A stretch of DNA of 35,880 nucleotides from Chloroflexota bacterium (GCA_023480885.1 JAMCWX010000028.1:1-35880), one strand, 5' to 3'; shown: positions 14,911 through 23,444, numbered from the stretch's first letter. Program-made: numbers and translations. The notes: generated by a model not told the origin, from the sequence alone.

Positions 14911-14984
14911 TCGGGGTGCCCAGACTCGAACTGGGGACCTCATGGTCCCAAACCATGCGCGCTAACCAACTGCGCTACACCCCG
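14911..14984 (-). tRNA. tRNA-Pro (TGG anticodon)
   Basis: The minus strand folds as a tRNA with acceptor stem CGGGGTG/CACCCCG, D-arm GCGCAGTTGGTTAGCGC, and anticodon stem CATGG/CCATG around TTTGGGA (anticodon TGG at 14948-14950). The T-arm has TTCGAGT. The 5' C and the anticodon identify proline. CCA is not encoded (discriminator A is followed by CCT). Confidence 0.96.
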
Positions 14985-15045
14985 AGTTGATCGATCTGCG
15001 GGGGAAGCCATCGCGTGTCCCACGAGGCTTGCCCGTTTCACAAAC

Positions 15046-15098
15046 GTTGCCGTCGATGACGGCAACTAGAGTATACCAAAAACGAGGGTGGCGTTCAA
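15046..15098 (-). promoter_or_regulatory. Promoter and leader hairpin of tRNA-Pro(TGG)
   Basis: On the minus strand TTGAAC (15093-15098) and TATACT (15070-15075) are 17 bases apart. Immediately downstream, GTTGCCGTC/GACGGCAAC (15046-15054, 15058-15066) makes a 9-bp stem with a 3-base loop at the very 5' end of the predicted pre-tRNA. Confidence 0.7.
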
Positions 15099-15196
15099 GG
15101 ATTGCCCACTAGCTTTTTCCCCTGCAATCTGCTATATTTCCGCCTGACATAACATACGGACGACGCGGCTTTTTCTTGCGTTTTTGGGAGGAGAGC

Positions 15197-16216
15197 ATGT
15201 TGGGACGAACCAATGCCCTGGGGCAGTTGACTGAGTTCTGGAAGATCATCCGGGAGATTAATCCTGACGTCATCGCGCGCGAAGCGAACGAGCGGTTCAG
15301 CCTGGCAATTATCGGGCCCGCTGGCACGAACAAGACCGAAATGTCCGCGGCCCTCGCAGGCGGGCGACCTGTTCTGACAGGAGCTTTGCACGTCGGGAAT
15401 ACCAATGGAATGAACGGCGAGAAAGACCTTCCGGCTGCCGATCTTTACGTTTACGCTCTGCCTGCCAGCAAGGCTACCTCTGTGGAGTACGCTCACGCTA
15501 TCAACGACGTGGAGGCCGGGGGCAAGCCTGTGGTCCTGGCGATTTGCAGAGATGGATCGAGCCTTCCAGATCGAGAACTGCTGGATGCCAGCGATTACCT
15601 CTTCTCCACGCTGCCATCTCATCGAATTGTGGTGGTGGACGACAACGACCCGTCCGACGTTGTCGATAAGCTTGTGCCAGCCATTATGAACTCTCTGCCG
15701 CACTTGCACCTGTCCCTGGCGCGATCGCTGCCCGGCTTCCGCGAGAAGGTTGCGGCAAGCCTGATAATGGAAGTCTCGCGTGTAAATGCCGAGTTTGCCC
15801 TCTTCTCTAGCTTGCCAGCGAACATCCCCGTCATCGGCGAGATTATGGCGACTGGCGCAGACCTCTTTGTGCTGACGAAGAATCAGGTGATGATGATCTT
15901 CAAGCTGGCGGCAATTTACGGGAGGAACCTCGATTCCAAGGCGCGCATCGCGCTGGAAATCGCCCCCATCGTGGGCGGCGCTTTCCTGTGGAGAACGGCT
16001 GCTCGAACCATGGTCGGAGCGCTGCCTGGCCTACTAGCTGCTGTGCCAAAGACGCTGGTGGCGTTCGTCGGCACCTTCGTCGTCGGCAGCATTGCCAGTC
16101 ACTACTACCATATCGGCAGAAAGCCGACGAAGAAGTTGATGGATCAGTTCCGCCAGGACGCTATGTCTTTCGCCAGCGCTCATTTGCACGGTTGGAAGGA
16201 CGCTAGCTCACTATAA
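15197..16216 (+). CDS. P-loop protein with DUF697 membrane-associated domain
   Basis: The 339-residue protein starts at ATG 15197 with GGGAGGAG upstream. Residues 35-175 look like a GTPase-type domain with a P-loop GPAGTNKT (40-47); the usual Gly before Lys is Asn, so nucleotide binding may be weakened or altered. The C-terminal ~150 residues are a DUF697 domain with hydrophobic helices (ANIPVIGEIMATGADLFVLT; GGAFLWRTAARTMVGALPGL). Related GTPase-DUF697 proteins act at membranes, with poorly known roles. Its last 14 bases overlap the convergent CooC-like gene. Confidence 0.8.
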   Translation: MLGRTNALGQLTEFWKIIREINPDVIAREANERFSLAIIGPAGTNKTEMSAALAGGRPVLTGALHVGNTNGMNGEKDLPAADLYVYALPASKATSVEYAHAINDVEAGGKPVVLAICRDGSSLPDRELLDASDYLFSTLPSHRIVVVDDNDPSDVVDKLVPAIMNSLPHLHLSLARSLPGFREKVAASLIMEVSRVNAEFALFSSLPANIPVIGEIMATGADLFVLTKNQVMMIFKLAAIYGRNLDSKARIALEIAPIVGGAFLWRTAARTMVGALPGLLAAVPKTLVAFVGTFVVGSIASHYYHIGRKPTKKLMDQFRQDAMSFASAHLHGWKDASSL

Positions 16217-16982
16217 TCTCATCCAGCCGTTTGCGGATCTGGCGCGCCTCTTCGACGGCGTCAGGGGCGAGATCGAAGGGAGAAAGTCCCTTGAGATCGG
16301 CCTCAATGATTCGCTCACTGCGGGAGATGAACCCGAGCACTGTGATGTCAGGTAGGCCGCTAGTAATGAAGTCACGGTCGCTCTGACTGCCGACTTTGGA
16401 GCCGACGACGAGGCATCGATCGATGCCGATGTCCGCGGCCAGACGCTTGATAGTTTCAGCGGTCTGCAGGCTGCGTCGCCCTGGCTCGACGACGACGATG
16501 AAGGCATCGACGGAATCTGCGGTTGCTCGTCCCAGGTGCTCGATTCCTGCCTCCATATCCACTATGACCACCTCTTCACGGTAGACGAGCACGTGCCGAA
16601 GCAACTGTTTCAACAGTACGTTCTCTGGGCAGATGCAGCCTCCACCGCCGGTTTTCACGGTTCCCATTAGCAGAAGCTTTACGCCCGCGTGCACGCCGGC
16701 GAATCGGTCGGGGATGTCGTCAACTCTTGGATTCAGGCGGAAGTAAGGCGCCGAAGATCCGGGCTTGGCGCCTGTTCTTTCCTCGATGAGGTCCTTCATT
16801 TCGACGATGGGCACTATCTTCTCGGCAGCATCGGGCGGGAACCCGATGGCCGACGCGAGATTCGCATCGGGGTCCGCGTCGATCGCGAGGACTGGTCGCC
16901 CCTCGCTGGCGTATAGTCTGGCGAGCAGGGCGGCTAACGTCGTCTTGCCGACACCGCCCTTTCCGCTGATAGCAATCTTCAT
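16203..16982 (-). CDS. CooC-like nickel-insertion ATPase
   Basis: The 259-residue protein is a MinD/CooC-type P-loop ATPase with a deviant Walker A GKGGVGKT (7-14), DADPDANLA switch and the CooC hallmark CIC (C116, C118) in TGGGGCICPENVLLK, which binds Ni2+/Zn2+ at the dimer interface. CooC proteins insert nickel into carbon monoxide dehydrogenase; relatives serve acetyl-CoA synthase. No CO dehydrogenase gene is in this window, so the client is unknown. AAGGAG precedes the ATG by 8 bases. It is 48 bases after the TlpA gene on the same strand and may be the last gene of that operon. Confidence 0.88.
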   Translation of the reverse strand: MKIAISGKGGVGKTTLAALLARLYASEGRPVLAIDADPDANLASAIGFPPDAAEKIVPIVEMKDLIEERTGAKPGSSAPYFRLNPRVDDIPDRFAGVHAGVKLLLMGTVKTGGGGCICPENVLLKQLLRHVLVYREEVVIVDMEAGIEHLGRATADSVDAFIVVVEPGRRSLQTAETIKRLAADIGIDRCLVVGSKVGSQSDRDFITSGLPDITVLGFISRSERIIEADLKGLSPFDLAPDAVEEARQIRKRLDEIIVS

Positions 16983-17030
16983 TTCTACGGCTCCTTAATC
17001 AAGCAATAACCCACAGAGTTATTGTAACAT

Positions 17031-17624
17031 TTATGGCATGACTTTCGACAGCTTTTTGAGAATGGTTTTCTTGTCCATAGCGCCTATCTCCATATCGCGA
17101 ATCACGCCGTCTTTGTCGACGAAGAAGCTTGTGGGAATCGGGCGGATACGGTACTTGGTGGCAACGCTCTGATCTGTATCCAGCACCACTGGAAAGGTGA
17201 TGCCGAACTCTTTCATGAACCGCGGCACCGCGTTGGGGTCTTCGTCAATGCTGACCGCGAGAATGACCAGGCCATCGGCGGCGCGCTCGCGGTAGACTGT
17301 TTCCATAAATGGCATCTCGTACCTGCAAGGAGGACACCACGTCGCCCAGAAATTGATCATGACGGGGCGGCCACGAAAACCGCTCAGGCTCACCTGGTTG
17401 CCTTGAGGGTCCTTCAGCGTGAAGTCAGGTGCCAGCATGCCGACGTTCGGTCCAACGCCGGAGGGCGGACCAGACGACTGGCCCGACAACAAGGGGATGT
17501 CGACGCCTTCGTTGACCACGTAGCCAGCCACGGCCACAAAAATGGCAATCAGGAAAACGTACACGATCCACTTGTTCGAGCCCTTTCGAGAGGCGGCTTG
17601 CTCCTCGATCGTTCTATCTTCCAT
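17031..17624 (-). CDS. TlpA/ResA-like membrane thioredoxin
   Basis: The 197-residue protein has a transmembrane anchor (about 19-36), a Gly/Ser/Pro linker and an extracytoplasmic thioredoxin fold with the active site WCPPC (C97, C100) inside FWATWCPPCRYEMPF, and the cis-Pro region IRPIPTSFFVDKDG. Such proteins reduce disulfides of apocytochrome c CXXCH motifs or other exported thiols. CcdA, the usual electron donor from the cytosol, is encoded 3 bases upstream, so the pair should work together. Given the many haem-binding CXXCH proteins in this window, cytochrome maturation is a likely role; partnership with the DUF2318 protein is an alternative. Confidence 0.92.
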   Translation of the reverse strand: MEDRTIEEQAASRKGSNKWIVYVFLIAIFVAVAGYVVNEGVDIPLLSGQSSGPPSGVGPNVGMLAPDFTLKDPQGNQVSLSGFRGRPVMINFWATWCPPCRYEMPFMETVYRERAADGLVILAVSIDEDPNAVPRFMKEFGITFPVVLDTDQSVATKYRIRPIPTSFFVDKDGVIRDMEIGAMDKKTILKKLSKVMP

Positions 17625-17627
17625 CTG

Positions 17628-18347
17628 CTACAGTCCTCCGGGTGTCCAATAGAACAGGTAAGTAAAACGCGTGAGCACATCGGCATAGATCGCGATTCCC
17701 ATGGCGATGAGCAAGAAGCCGCTAATCGCCGAAACCAGGCTGAGACGTTTGTTGAGGCGCTTCAACACATTCGTGGCGCTGCCTATAGCCGCTCCGGCTG
17801 CCAGAAATGGCACGCCAAGGCCCAGCGAATAGGCGATCAGCAGATACGCGCCCTGCCACGCCGTCTCCGTAGTGCTGGCAAGGAACAGGATCGTGCCGAG
17901 GATCGTGCCAACGCAGGGCGTCCAGCCAGCGGAAAACGTCACGCCAATAAGAAAAGAGGAAAGGTATCCGAGGCGGGGATTCGGCGTGAAGTTGAGTCTC
18001 TTTTCTCTGTAAAGAAACGGAATCTTAAGTATCCCGATGGTGTGAAGGCCGAGGATGACGAGGAAGACCCCTCCCACCTGGCGAAGAACGGGTAACTTGT
18101 CATAAAGGATGCCGCCCATAAGACCTACTGAGGCACCGAGCAGGACAAAGACAGCGCTGAACCCCGCGACGAAAGATACGGCGTGGATCAAGGTGGGCAG
18201 CCGCGCATAGCCAGATTCCGCTGAAGAGGCCGTGGTTCCTGCGAGATGAGTGATATACACTGGGACCAACGGCAGGACGCACGGAGACAGGAACGACAGT
18301 ATTCCAGCGCCAAAGGCAACGATTAGAGAGATGCTTTGCGGGTCCAT
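17628..18347 (-). CDS. ccdA: CcdA-type thiol-disulfide electron transporter
   Basis: The 239-residue protein has six predicted membrane helices and the two conserved Cys of CcdA/DsbD-beta: C23 in FLSPCVLPLVPVY and C145 in GWTPCVGTIL. It carries electrons from cytosolic thioredoxin across the membrane to extracytoplasmic thioredoxins. Its start is adjacent to the DUF2085 stop, and its stop is 3 bases from the TlpA start, so translation is coupled. It probably supplies the downstream TlpA-like protein. The length and motifs match the family without anomalies. Confidence 0.94.
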   Translation of the reverse strand: MDPQSISLIVAFGAGILSFLSPCVLPLVPVYITHLAGTTASSAESGYARLPTLIHAVSFVAGFSAVFVLLGASVGLMGGILYDKLPVLRQVGGVFLVILGLHTIGILKIPFLYREKRLNFTPNPRLGYLSSFLIGVTFSAGWTPCVGTILGTILFLASTTETAWQGAYLLIAYSLGLGVPFLAAGAAIGSATNVLKRLNKRLSLVSAISGFLLIAMGIAIYADVLTRFTYLFYWTPGGL

Positions 18348-18348
18348 G

Positions 18349-18930
18349 TCACTGTCCCTCGGTGTCTTGCTTGTGTACCAGCGGCTCGATCATCTGTCGC
18401 ATTCCTATCTCCAGGTGCGGATATGCCAGCCAGATAGTTGCTATGCCAAACAACGTTCCTGTTATGACACGCAACGTCCAGTTGCTCTCGCGAAAGCCAA
18501 ACAACTGGGTGAACCCGTCGATGGCCATAGGCGTGATCAACATAAGATACCACCGCCAGGAAAGGGGCTTGAGTGTTCTGCGCACGAAGGAGAAGCCTAT
18601 CCCCGCGAGGAACATAGATATGTATATAGCCATGTTCCTCTGGCACATCGCCACCTGGTAACCGAATATGAAGTCGGAGCGGAAAGGAAGCTGATGGCAG
18701 AGCAGCCGGTAGCTGCTGAACAGGATGCCGCCGGGACCTATCAGACCCGCGGACATCAAGGCTGGAGCTAGGAGAGCTCCAGACACGATACTGAAGTTGA
18801 CAAAGTTCAGCAGGGCTAGCCAGTGTGAGCCGAAGAACCCGAGAAATGCCTCGATCCACGAGATTAGCTTTTCGTCAATTGCCCTACGGGTCGGGGATAT
18901 GTCATCAACCTCGTACGATAGTTTGCTCAT
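18349..18930 (-). CDS. DUF2085 polytopic membrane protein
   Basis: The 193-residue protein has about four to five hydrophobic segments. The DUF2085 hallmark is clear: LCHQLPFRS with C78/H79, then MCQRNMAIY with C96, and later PMAIDGFTQLFGFRESNWTL (the PxDGxxQ..G.R.S region). The function of the family is not established; the paired Cys and His suggest metal binding or thiol chemistry. It overlaps the end of lgt by 26 bases and leads into ccdA, so it belongs to the redox operon. I cannot assign a specific activity. Confidence 0.85.
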   Translation of the reverse strand: MSKLSYEVDDISPTRRAIDEKLISWIEAFLGFFGSHWLALLNFVNFSIVSGALLAPALMSAGLIGPGGILFSSYRLLCHQLPFRSDFIFGYQVAMCQRNMAIYISMFLAGIGFSFVRRTLKPLSWRWYLMLITPMAIDGFTQLFGFRESNWTLRVITGTLFGIATIWLAYPHLEIGMRQMIEPLVHKQDTEGQ

Positions 18931-19723
18931 ATCCCTTCTGATCCTGTCCGTTCAATCGGGGAATGCGGTTGATGAGGACCGCGAGTGGAGCGGTAACCAG
19001 CACCACGATCAAAGCGATAACTTGCGCCTGGCTCAACCCGAATGCCACCTCAGTGTCTACGCGGAAGAACGTGATCCAGAAGCGGCCGATGGAGTAGAGC
19101 GCGAAGTACAGCAACATCAACGTGCCTGAAGCGAGGTTACGCGTCCTGAGCTTCCAGAGGATGCCGAAAACGAGCAAGTCCCACAGTAATTCGTAGTCTG
19201 CCGCTGGATGAATCGGCACGCCAAGCTCCTGGGCCAGGGAGTTGGGGTGCGTGTAGATCACCGCCCAGGGCAAATTGCTGGGAGTTCCCCAGACATCGCC
19301 GTTTATCGTGCACCCAATTCGCCCGATCGCCTGTCCGAGAATCAGGGCTGGGGCCGCGACATCGGCGAGCTTGCCGATAGAGATACCTCGATATCTGCAG
19401 AAAATCGCGCCGGCCAGGAGCCCGCCGGCGACGGCGCCGTAAATGGCCAGCCCGCCTTCCTGAAAGGCGAGTATCGCCATAGGATTGCTCAGATAGTAAT
19501 CCAGTTTGTCGACGACGTGGAACAGTCTGGCGCCGACGATTCCGGCGATGATAGCCCAGGTAAGGAAGGAGTACACATCATCCTCGGCTATGCCCCGCCG
19601 TCTAGCTTCTCGTAGCCCGACGAACGTGCCCACGACGATCGCCAGGGCAATCATCACACTGTACCAGCGCAAACTGTATTGGCCGATGGAGATCAGAACT
19701 GGGTCGATCCCGATAGTAATCAT
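18905..19723 (-). CDS. lgt: Prolipoprotein diacylglyceryl transferase
   Basis: The 272-residue integral membrane protein transfers diacylglycerol to the lipobox Cys of prolipoproteins. Visible signatures are the Lgt core GQAIGRIGCTINGD with R135 and N141, the EGGLAIYG element (the HGGL region of other Lgt proteins), a NLPWAVIYTHPNS segment and HPAADYE in place of the common HPTQLYE. About seven membrane segments are present. The start ATG (19721-19723) overlaps the ABC ATPase stop as ATGA. Its presence in this operon is unusual; the cytochrome lipoprotein at 4628 is one likely substrate. Confidence 0.93.
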   Translation of the reverse strand: MITIGIDPVLISIGQYSLRWYSVMIALAIVVGTFVGLREARRRGIAEDDVYSFLTWAIIAGIVGARLFHVVDKLDYYLSNPMAILAFQEGGLAIYGAVAGGLLAGAIFCRYRGISIGKLADVAAPALILGQAIGRIGCTINGDVWGTPSNLPWAVIYTHPNSLAQELGVPIHPAADYELLWDLLVFGILWKLRTRNLASGTLMLLYFALYSIGRFWITFFRVDTEVAFGLSQAQVIALIVVLVTAPLAVLINRIPRLNGQDQKGYEQTIVRG

Positions 19724-20406
19724 CTGAGCGCCCCCACGCCCTCTATCATGCACCCATCGCGAATCTGAACGACACGACTGGCGAAAGGGGCGTTCTCGGG
19801 ATTGTGTGTCACCATAATCAGCGTGAGGCCGCCTTCGTTTAGCGACTTGAACAGGTCCATCACTTCCTGCCCTGTACGCGAATCGAGGCTACCAGTTGGC
19901 TCGTCCGCAAGGAGTATAGGAGGCTCATTCACGATGGCTCGAGCTATGGCGACTCTCCCTTGCTCGCCACCTGAAAGCTGGTCAGGGAGGCGTGCAGCTT
20001 TGTCGGCGAGACCGACGCGCTCGAGCGCCCAGATAGCCATGTCTGTTTGCTCTTTGTGAGATCGACGCGTGATGGCAAGTGGCAACATAGTGTTCTCGAC
20101 AGCTGACAGATATGGAATCAGTTGCAACTGTTGAAATACGAAGCCGAGGTACTCGTGCCGAAAATCGGCCCGCATCTCGACTGTCAGATCGTAGACCGAG
20201 ATCGTGTCTACTATTAGTTTCCCGCTAGTAGGCGGATTCATCGCGCCGAGAATGCTCAGCAGCGTGCTCTTGCCTGACCCTGATGGTCCCATCAATGCGA
20301 TGAACTCGCCTGCGTCGATGCTCAAGCTAGCGTTTCGCAGGGCTTCGACAGGTACGCCATTCGTGTTGTACTGCTTGGTCAGACCAGTGGCTTCGATGAG
20401 GGCCAT
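19720..20406 (-). CDS. ABC transporter ATPase (MacB/LolD type)
   Basis: This 228-residue ATPase has Walker A GPSGSGKST (40-48), Q-loop, signature LSGGEQGRVAIARA, Walker B ILLADEPTGSLD and the H-loop VTHNPENA. It is closest to the MacB/LolD class, which drives FtsX-like permeases that move or extract substrates on the outer face of the membrane rather than transport through a channel. The permease is encoded just upstream, with its stop 63 bases before this start. In P19-type iron systems an equivalent ATPase accompanies DUF2318 and thioredoxin-like proteins. Confidence 0.93.
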   Translation of the reverse strand: MALIEATGLTKQYNTNGVPVEALRNASLSIDAGEFIALMGPSGSGKSTLLSILGAMNPPTSGKLIVDTISVYDLTVEMRADFRHEYLGFVFQQLQLIPYLSAVENTMLPLAITRRSHKEQTDMAIWALERVGLADKAARLPDQLSGGEQGRVAIARAIVNEPPILLADEPTGSLDSRTGQEVMDLFKSLNEGGLTLIMVTHNPENAPFASRVVQIRDGCMIEGVGALR

Positions 20407-20469
20407 GAGTATGCTCCTTTATTCAACCGCAATGATACACCGGTGGAACTGGACTTGGCAAGTTTTGCG

Positions 20470-21627
20470 CTAGATCGAGCGCAAGGCTTCGGCAGGATCG
20501 AGATTGGAGGCGCGGACTGCGGGATATACGCTGCTACCCATACCCACGAATATGGCCAGAACTATCGCGGCGATACCCAACAACGGATCCCATTGCACGC
20601 CGACAGTAAGTTGAGCCAGTCGAGGCGCGATCAGGGAGCTGGCCAGCATGCCACCGATCCATCCAAGAAGGCCGCCTAACGAACTTACCGCCAGGGCTTC
20701 AAAGAGGATTATGGTCATGACGTGGGATTTCCTGAAGCCGATGGCACGGAAGATGCCAATTTCCCTCGTACGTTCGTTAACGCTGGACATCATAGTGGTC
20801 AGAACTATCAGCGCTCCGATGAGAAGCACAACAACAGATACTGCCAATGAAAAGTTGCCTAGCTGTTCGATCGTTTGCTCCCTGGCCATCACGGCTTGCC
20901 GTAGCGCGGATACCTTGGCGCCAGGCAGCTTCTCGGTGATTTGCGAAACAATCTCCTCGATCGGACAGGTTGAGCACAGGGCGCTAACTTCGATAAGGCT
21001 AAGTTTGCCCTCCTTGCCGAGATTCCGTTGAACTGTTCTCAGGTCTCCGTAGATCAACGAATCGTCTTGAGACCCTATTTCTTTCAGCACCCCAGCCACA
21101 GTGTATTCGGTTTCGCCGATGTTAATGGAATCACCCGACGACTTCCGCAGCTTTTCGGCGGCAAGATGTCCTAGCAAGACATCGTTCGGACCTTCTGGCT
21201 CTCGTCCCTGGATGTCCCACCATCTTTTCAGCCTGATCTCGCTTGGAAAGTTCACTCCTACCAGGAGAACCTGTTTCCCCTCGACGTCGGCGGCGCCAAG
21301 AAGCTTGGGGGCTACGGTGGCTATGTTTTCCTTGTTCTTGATGGTCAGAATTGCGTCCGCGTCTTCTTGTTTGAGTTCTTTGACGTCATAAGTCACGCCT
21401 GGTATGGCGATGTCGCCGTACACAAGGGCAAGGTCATTCGACTTGGGCGTGATAACGATGTTCGCTCCATACTGGTCCAGTTTGCGCTCAGTATCGGCCT
21501 TCATCGCCTGGGTGATTGAAAACATCGTGACCACGGTGGCGACGCCGATAAATAGACCAAGCGTAAGAAACACCATCTTGCCCTTGCGACGACGCAGGTT
21601 GTTAAGGGAAATGCCACTTAAGCGCAT
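20470..21627 (-). CDS. FtsX/MacB-type ABC permease
   Basis: The 385-residue protein begins at ATG 21625-21627 (MRLSGISLNNLRRRKGK), the usual start of this family, with GCGGGGG upstream; an earlier in-frame start would add 49 unrelated residues. One N-terminal helix (about 18-40) is followed by a large extracytoplasmic domain and three C-terminal helices with the FtsX region NERTREIGIFRAIGFRK. The external domain contains a CSTC motif (C218, C221) in SALCSTCPIEEI, suggesting redox or metal chemistry. It overlaps the reading frame of no other gene and follows the DUF2318 gene by 11 bases. Confidence 0.9.
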   Translation of the reverse strand: MRLSGISLNNLRRRKGKMVFLTLGLFIGVATVVTMFSITQAMKADTERKLDQYGANIVITPKSNDLALVYGDIAIPGVTYDVKELKQEDADAILTIKNKENIATVAPKLLGAADVEGKQVLLVGVNFPSEIRLKRWWDIQGREPEGPNDVLLGHLAAEKLRKSSGDSINIGETEYTVAGVLKEIGSQDDSLIYGDLRTVQRNLGKEGKLSLIEVSALCSTCPIEEIVSQITEKLPGAKVSALRQAVMAREQTIEQLGNFSLAVSVVVLLIGALIVLTTMMSSVNERTREIGIFRAIGFRKSHVMTIILFEALAVSSLGGLLGWIGGMLASSLIAPRLAQLTVGVQWDPLLGIAAIVLAIFVGMGSSVYPAVRASNLDPAEALRSI

Positions 21628-21638
21628 AGATACCCCCG

Positions 21639-22301
21639 CTAGACTCTTGGCTTCCAGGTCAACACGGGACCCTGGTCGATAATCACGTTGTCGCCATCGA
21701 CCACGCTTGGCAGCGGCTCTGGTGGATAATTGGTGCAGCCACCCGAGATTCCTTTCTCGGATTCCAGATCCCATCGCGTGCCGCAGGTGTTGCAGACTAA
21801 CTGATTGCCTTCAATGTGGAAGCTAGTCGAATTGCAGGGCTCACACATCCTGATGGCCGTCTTGATAGCGCCAGACGGAGCGACCCAGGCAGTCAGGGGA
21901 ACTTTTTTGCCGCCGCTTTGAAAGTCGAAGGCGACGAGCTTGTTCTTGCGGACCTCCTCGACGGGAATGCTGATCTTGCCATTGGCGACAGTAGGCTGGA
22001 TGGTGACTTCTCGTATGGCGTTGCCGGCCGCGGCATTCACGTCGCCAGATGGTTTGCTCTGTAAGAAAACCGCGGCCGCGACGATGACGATCAGCGCGAC
22101 TCCAATACCGGCGTACAGAACGGGGAAGCTGGATTTCCCAGATGACCGCGAAGCCCGAACAAATTTGGTTCGCTTTTCTTTGCGAACCCGCTCCGCTTCG
22201 AAGCGATTGTGATTGTCGGCCTCGAAGTCAAATGATTGGCTGGTTTCGCCTGCCACATTAGAACGTTCGCTTTTCTTGAATTGCTTTGCTTTCTTGCTCA
22301 T
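21639..22301 (-). CDS. DUF2318 Fe-S-type membrane-anchored protein
   Basis: The 220-residue protein has a basic cytosolic start, a transmembrane helix (about 60-80) and an extracytoplasmic domain with the DUF2318 cysteine pattern: CEPC (C153, C156), CNTCG (C170, C173) and GGC (C189) within ISGGCTNYPP. DUF2318 proteins (FtrD-like) accompany FTR1/P19 ferrous-iron systems and are thought to carry an iron-sulfur or similar redox site. Here no FTR1 or P19 gene is present. It is the first gene of the operon, with AAGGGGGG before the ATG and a promoter at 22345-22374. Confidence 0.88.
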   Translation of the reverse strand: MSKKAKQFKKSERSNVAGETSQSFDFEADNHNRFEAERVRKEKRTKFVRASRSSGKSSFPVLYAGIGVALIVIVAAAVFLQSKPSGDVNAAAGNAIREVTIQPTVANGKISIPVEEVRKNKLVAFDFQSGGKKVPLTAWVAPSGAIKTAIRMCEPCNSTSFHIEGNQLVCNTCGTRWDLESEKGISGGCTNYPPEPLPSVVDGDNVIIDQGPVLTWKPRV

Positions 22302-22344
22302 TAACCCCCCTTGAATCGTCGAAGCCGTTACGAGCTTCTAGAGG

Positions 22345-22374
22345 ATTCTAAGGGTGGCACGTCTAAAAAGTCAA
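22345..22374 (-). promoter_or_regulatory. Promoter of the DUF2318-ABC-lgt-ccdA operon
   Basis: On the minus strand TTGACT (22369-22374) and TAGAAT (22345-22350), each 5/6 to consensus, are separated by 18 bases. This separates the redox operon from the fab genes upstream. The leader is about 40 bases. Confidence 0.6.
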
Positions 22375-22400
22375 CGCAACTAGATTAGTGTTTTCTAATG

Positions 22401-23366
22401 TTAGGCAAAGAGCGAGAGGGTTTCTTCGAGGCTCTTGACGTCGCTGATGTTGGAGGCCCGCGCCTCCTTGGTAATTCGCTTAACGAGTCCCGATAAGACC
22501 TGCCCTGGCCCTATTTCGAGAAAAAGCGTGGTGCCCCGCTCGACCATTTGAGCCACGGACTGCTCCCAGCGCACTGCGCTGCACAACTGGTCGATAAGTT
22601 CTGTCTTGATTTCCTCGGCGCCTGTAATAGGGTTGGCGCTGACGTTGGCAACAAGAGGCGGGCGGGCTTCGGCGATCTCGCAGGAGAGGACAGCTTTGGC
22701 GAATTGATCTGACGCGTGTCGCATCAGAGGTGAATGGGCGGCGATGCTAACCGCGAGCCGGACCGCTCGGCGGGCCCCCGCTGCAGACGCAAGGCGGATA
22801 GCTTCGCCAAGCGCCGCGTTTTCGCCTGAGATGACAGTTTGGCCTGGCGAATTGTAATTTGCGATTACGACGGCGCCGTGACTGCTAGCCTGATCGCATG
22901 CCTGCTGCAGCGAAGTGTTGTCCAGCCCCATAACGGCGGCCATCCCTCCGGGAAACATATCTCCTGCTTCCTTCATGAGCCTGCCGCGCTCCCGCACCAG
23001 GGCCACAGCGTCTTGGAATCGCAGGGCGTCGGCCGCAACCAGGGCCGAGTACTCGCCAAGGCTGTGTCCCGCGACGAAATGAGGCTGCGGCGAGATGCCC
23101 AGACTGGCGCACTTCTCGCGGAAGGCTTCGAGACAGGCGATGCTCGCCGTGAGTATGGCGGGTTGGGCGTTAACCGTGTCCGTGAGCTCGTCTTCTGGTC
23201 CCTCGAAGCAGAGTCGCCGCAGGTCGAGTCCCAGAACCTGTTCGGCCTCGACGAATATGCGCTGCGCGGCCACAGATGAATCGTAGATTTCCTTGCCCAT
23301 GCCTACGTGCTGCGATCCCTGTCCTGGGAAAACGAATGCTACATCGGTCCAGTTGACGGCGCCCAC
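22401..23366 (-). CDS. fabD: Malonyl-CoA:ACP transacylase
   Basis: The 321-residue enzyme loads malonyl groups from CoA onto acyl carrier protein. It shows VFPGQGSQHVGMG at the N-terminus, the nucleophile in GHSLGEYSAL (Ser102) with Arg and His partners further on (VRERGRLMKE; AAHSPLMRHA), and QPAILTAS. GTG 23366 is preferred because GGAGGG lies 5 bases away; the GTG one codon upstream leaves only 2 bases. It is the last gene of the fab cluster, 78 bases after fabG. A weak AT-rich hairpin follows the stop. Confidence 0.95.
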   Translation of the reverse strand: MGAVNWTDVAFVFPGQGSQHVGMGKEIYDSSVAAQRIFVEAEQVLGLDLRRLCFEGPEDELTDTVNAQPAILTASIACLEAFREKCASLGISPQPHFVAGHSLGEYSALVAADALRFQDAVALVRERGRLMKEAGDMFPGGMAAVMGLDNTSLQQACDQASSHGAVVIANYNSPGQTVISGENAALGEAIRLASAAGARRAVRLAVSIAAHSPLMRHASDQFAKAVLSCEIAEARPPLVANVSANPITGAEEIKTELIDQLCSAVRWEQSVAQMVERGTTLFLEIGPGQVLSGLVKRITKEARASNISDVKSLEETLSLFA

Positions 23367-23444
23367 CACAACCCTCCAAATAAAACGTATTGTCAGTGTC
23401 AGCGGTCCAAACGAGGAGACGCGGTGTGTCGCGTCGCCTCGCGC

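Noticed and set aside
22384-22399. Hairpin ATTAG/CTAAT after fabD as a terminator
   Set aside because: The stem has only five AT-rich pairs and no T-run, too weak to call.
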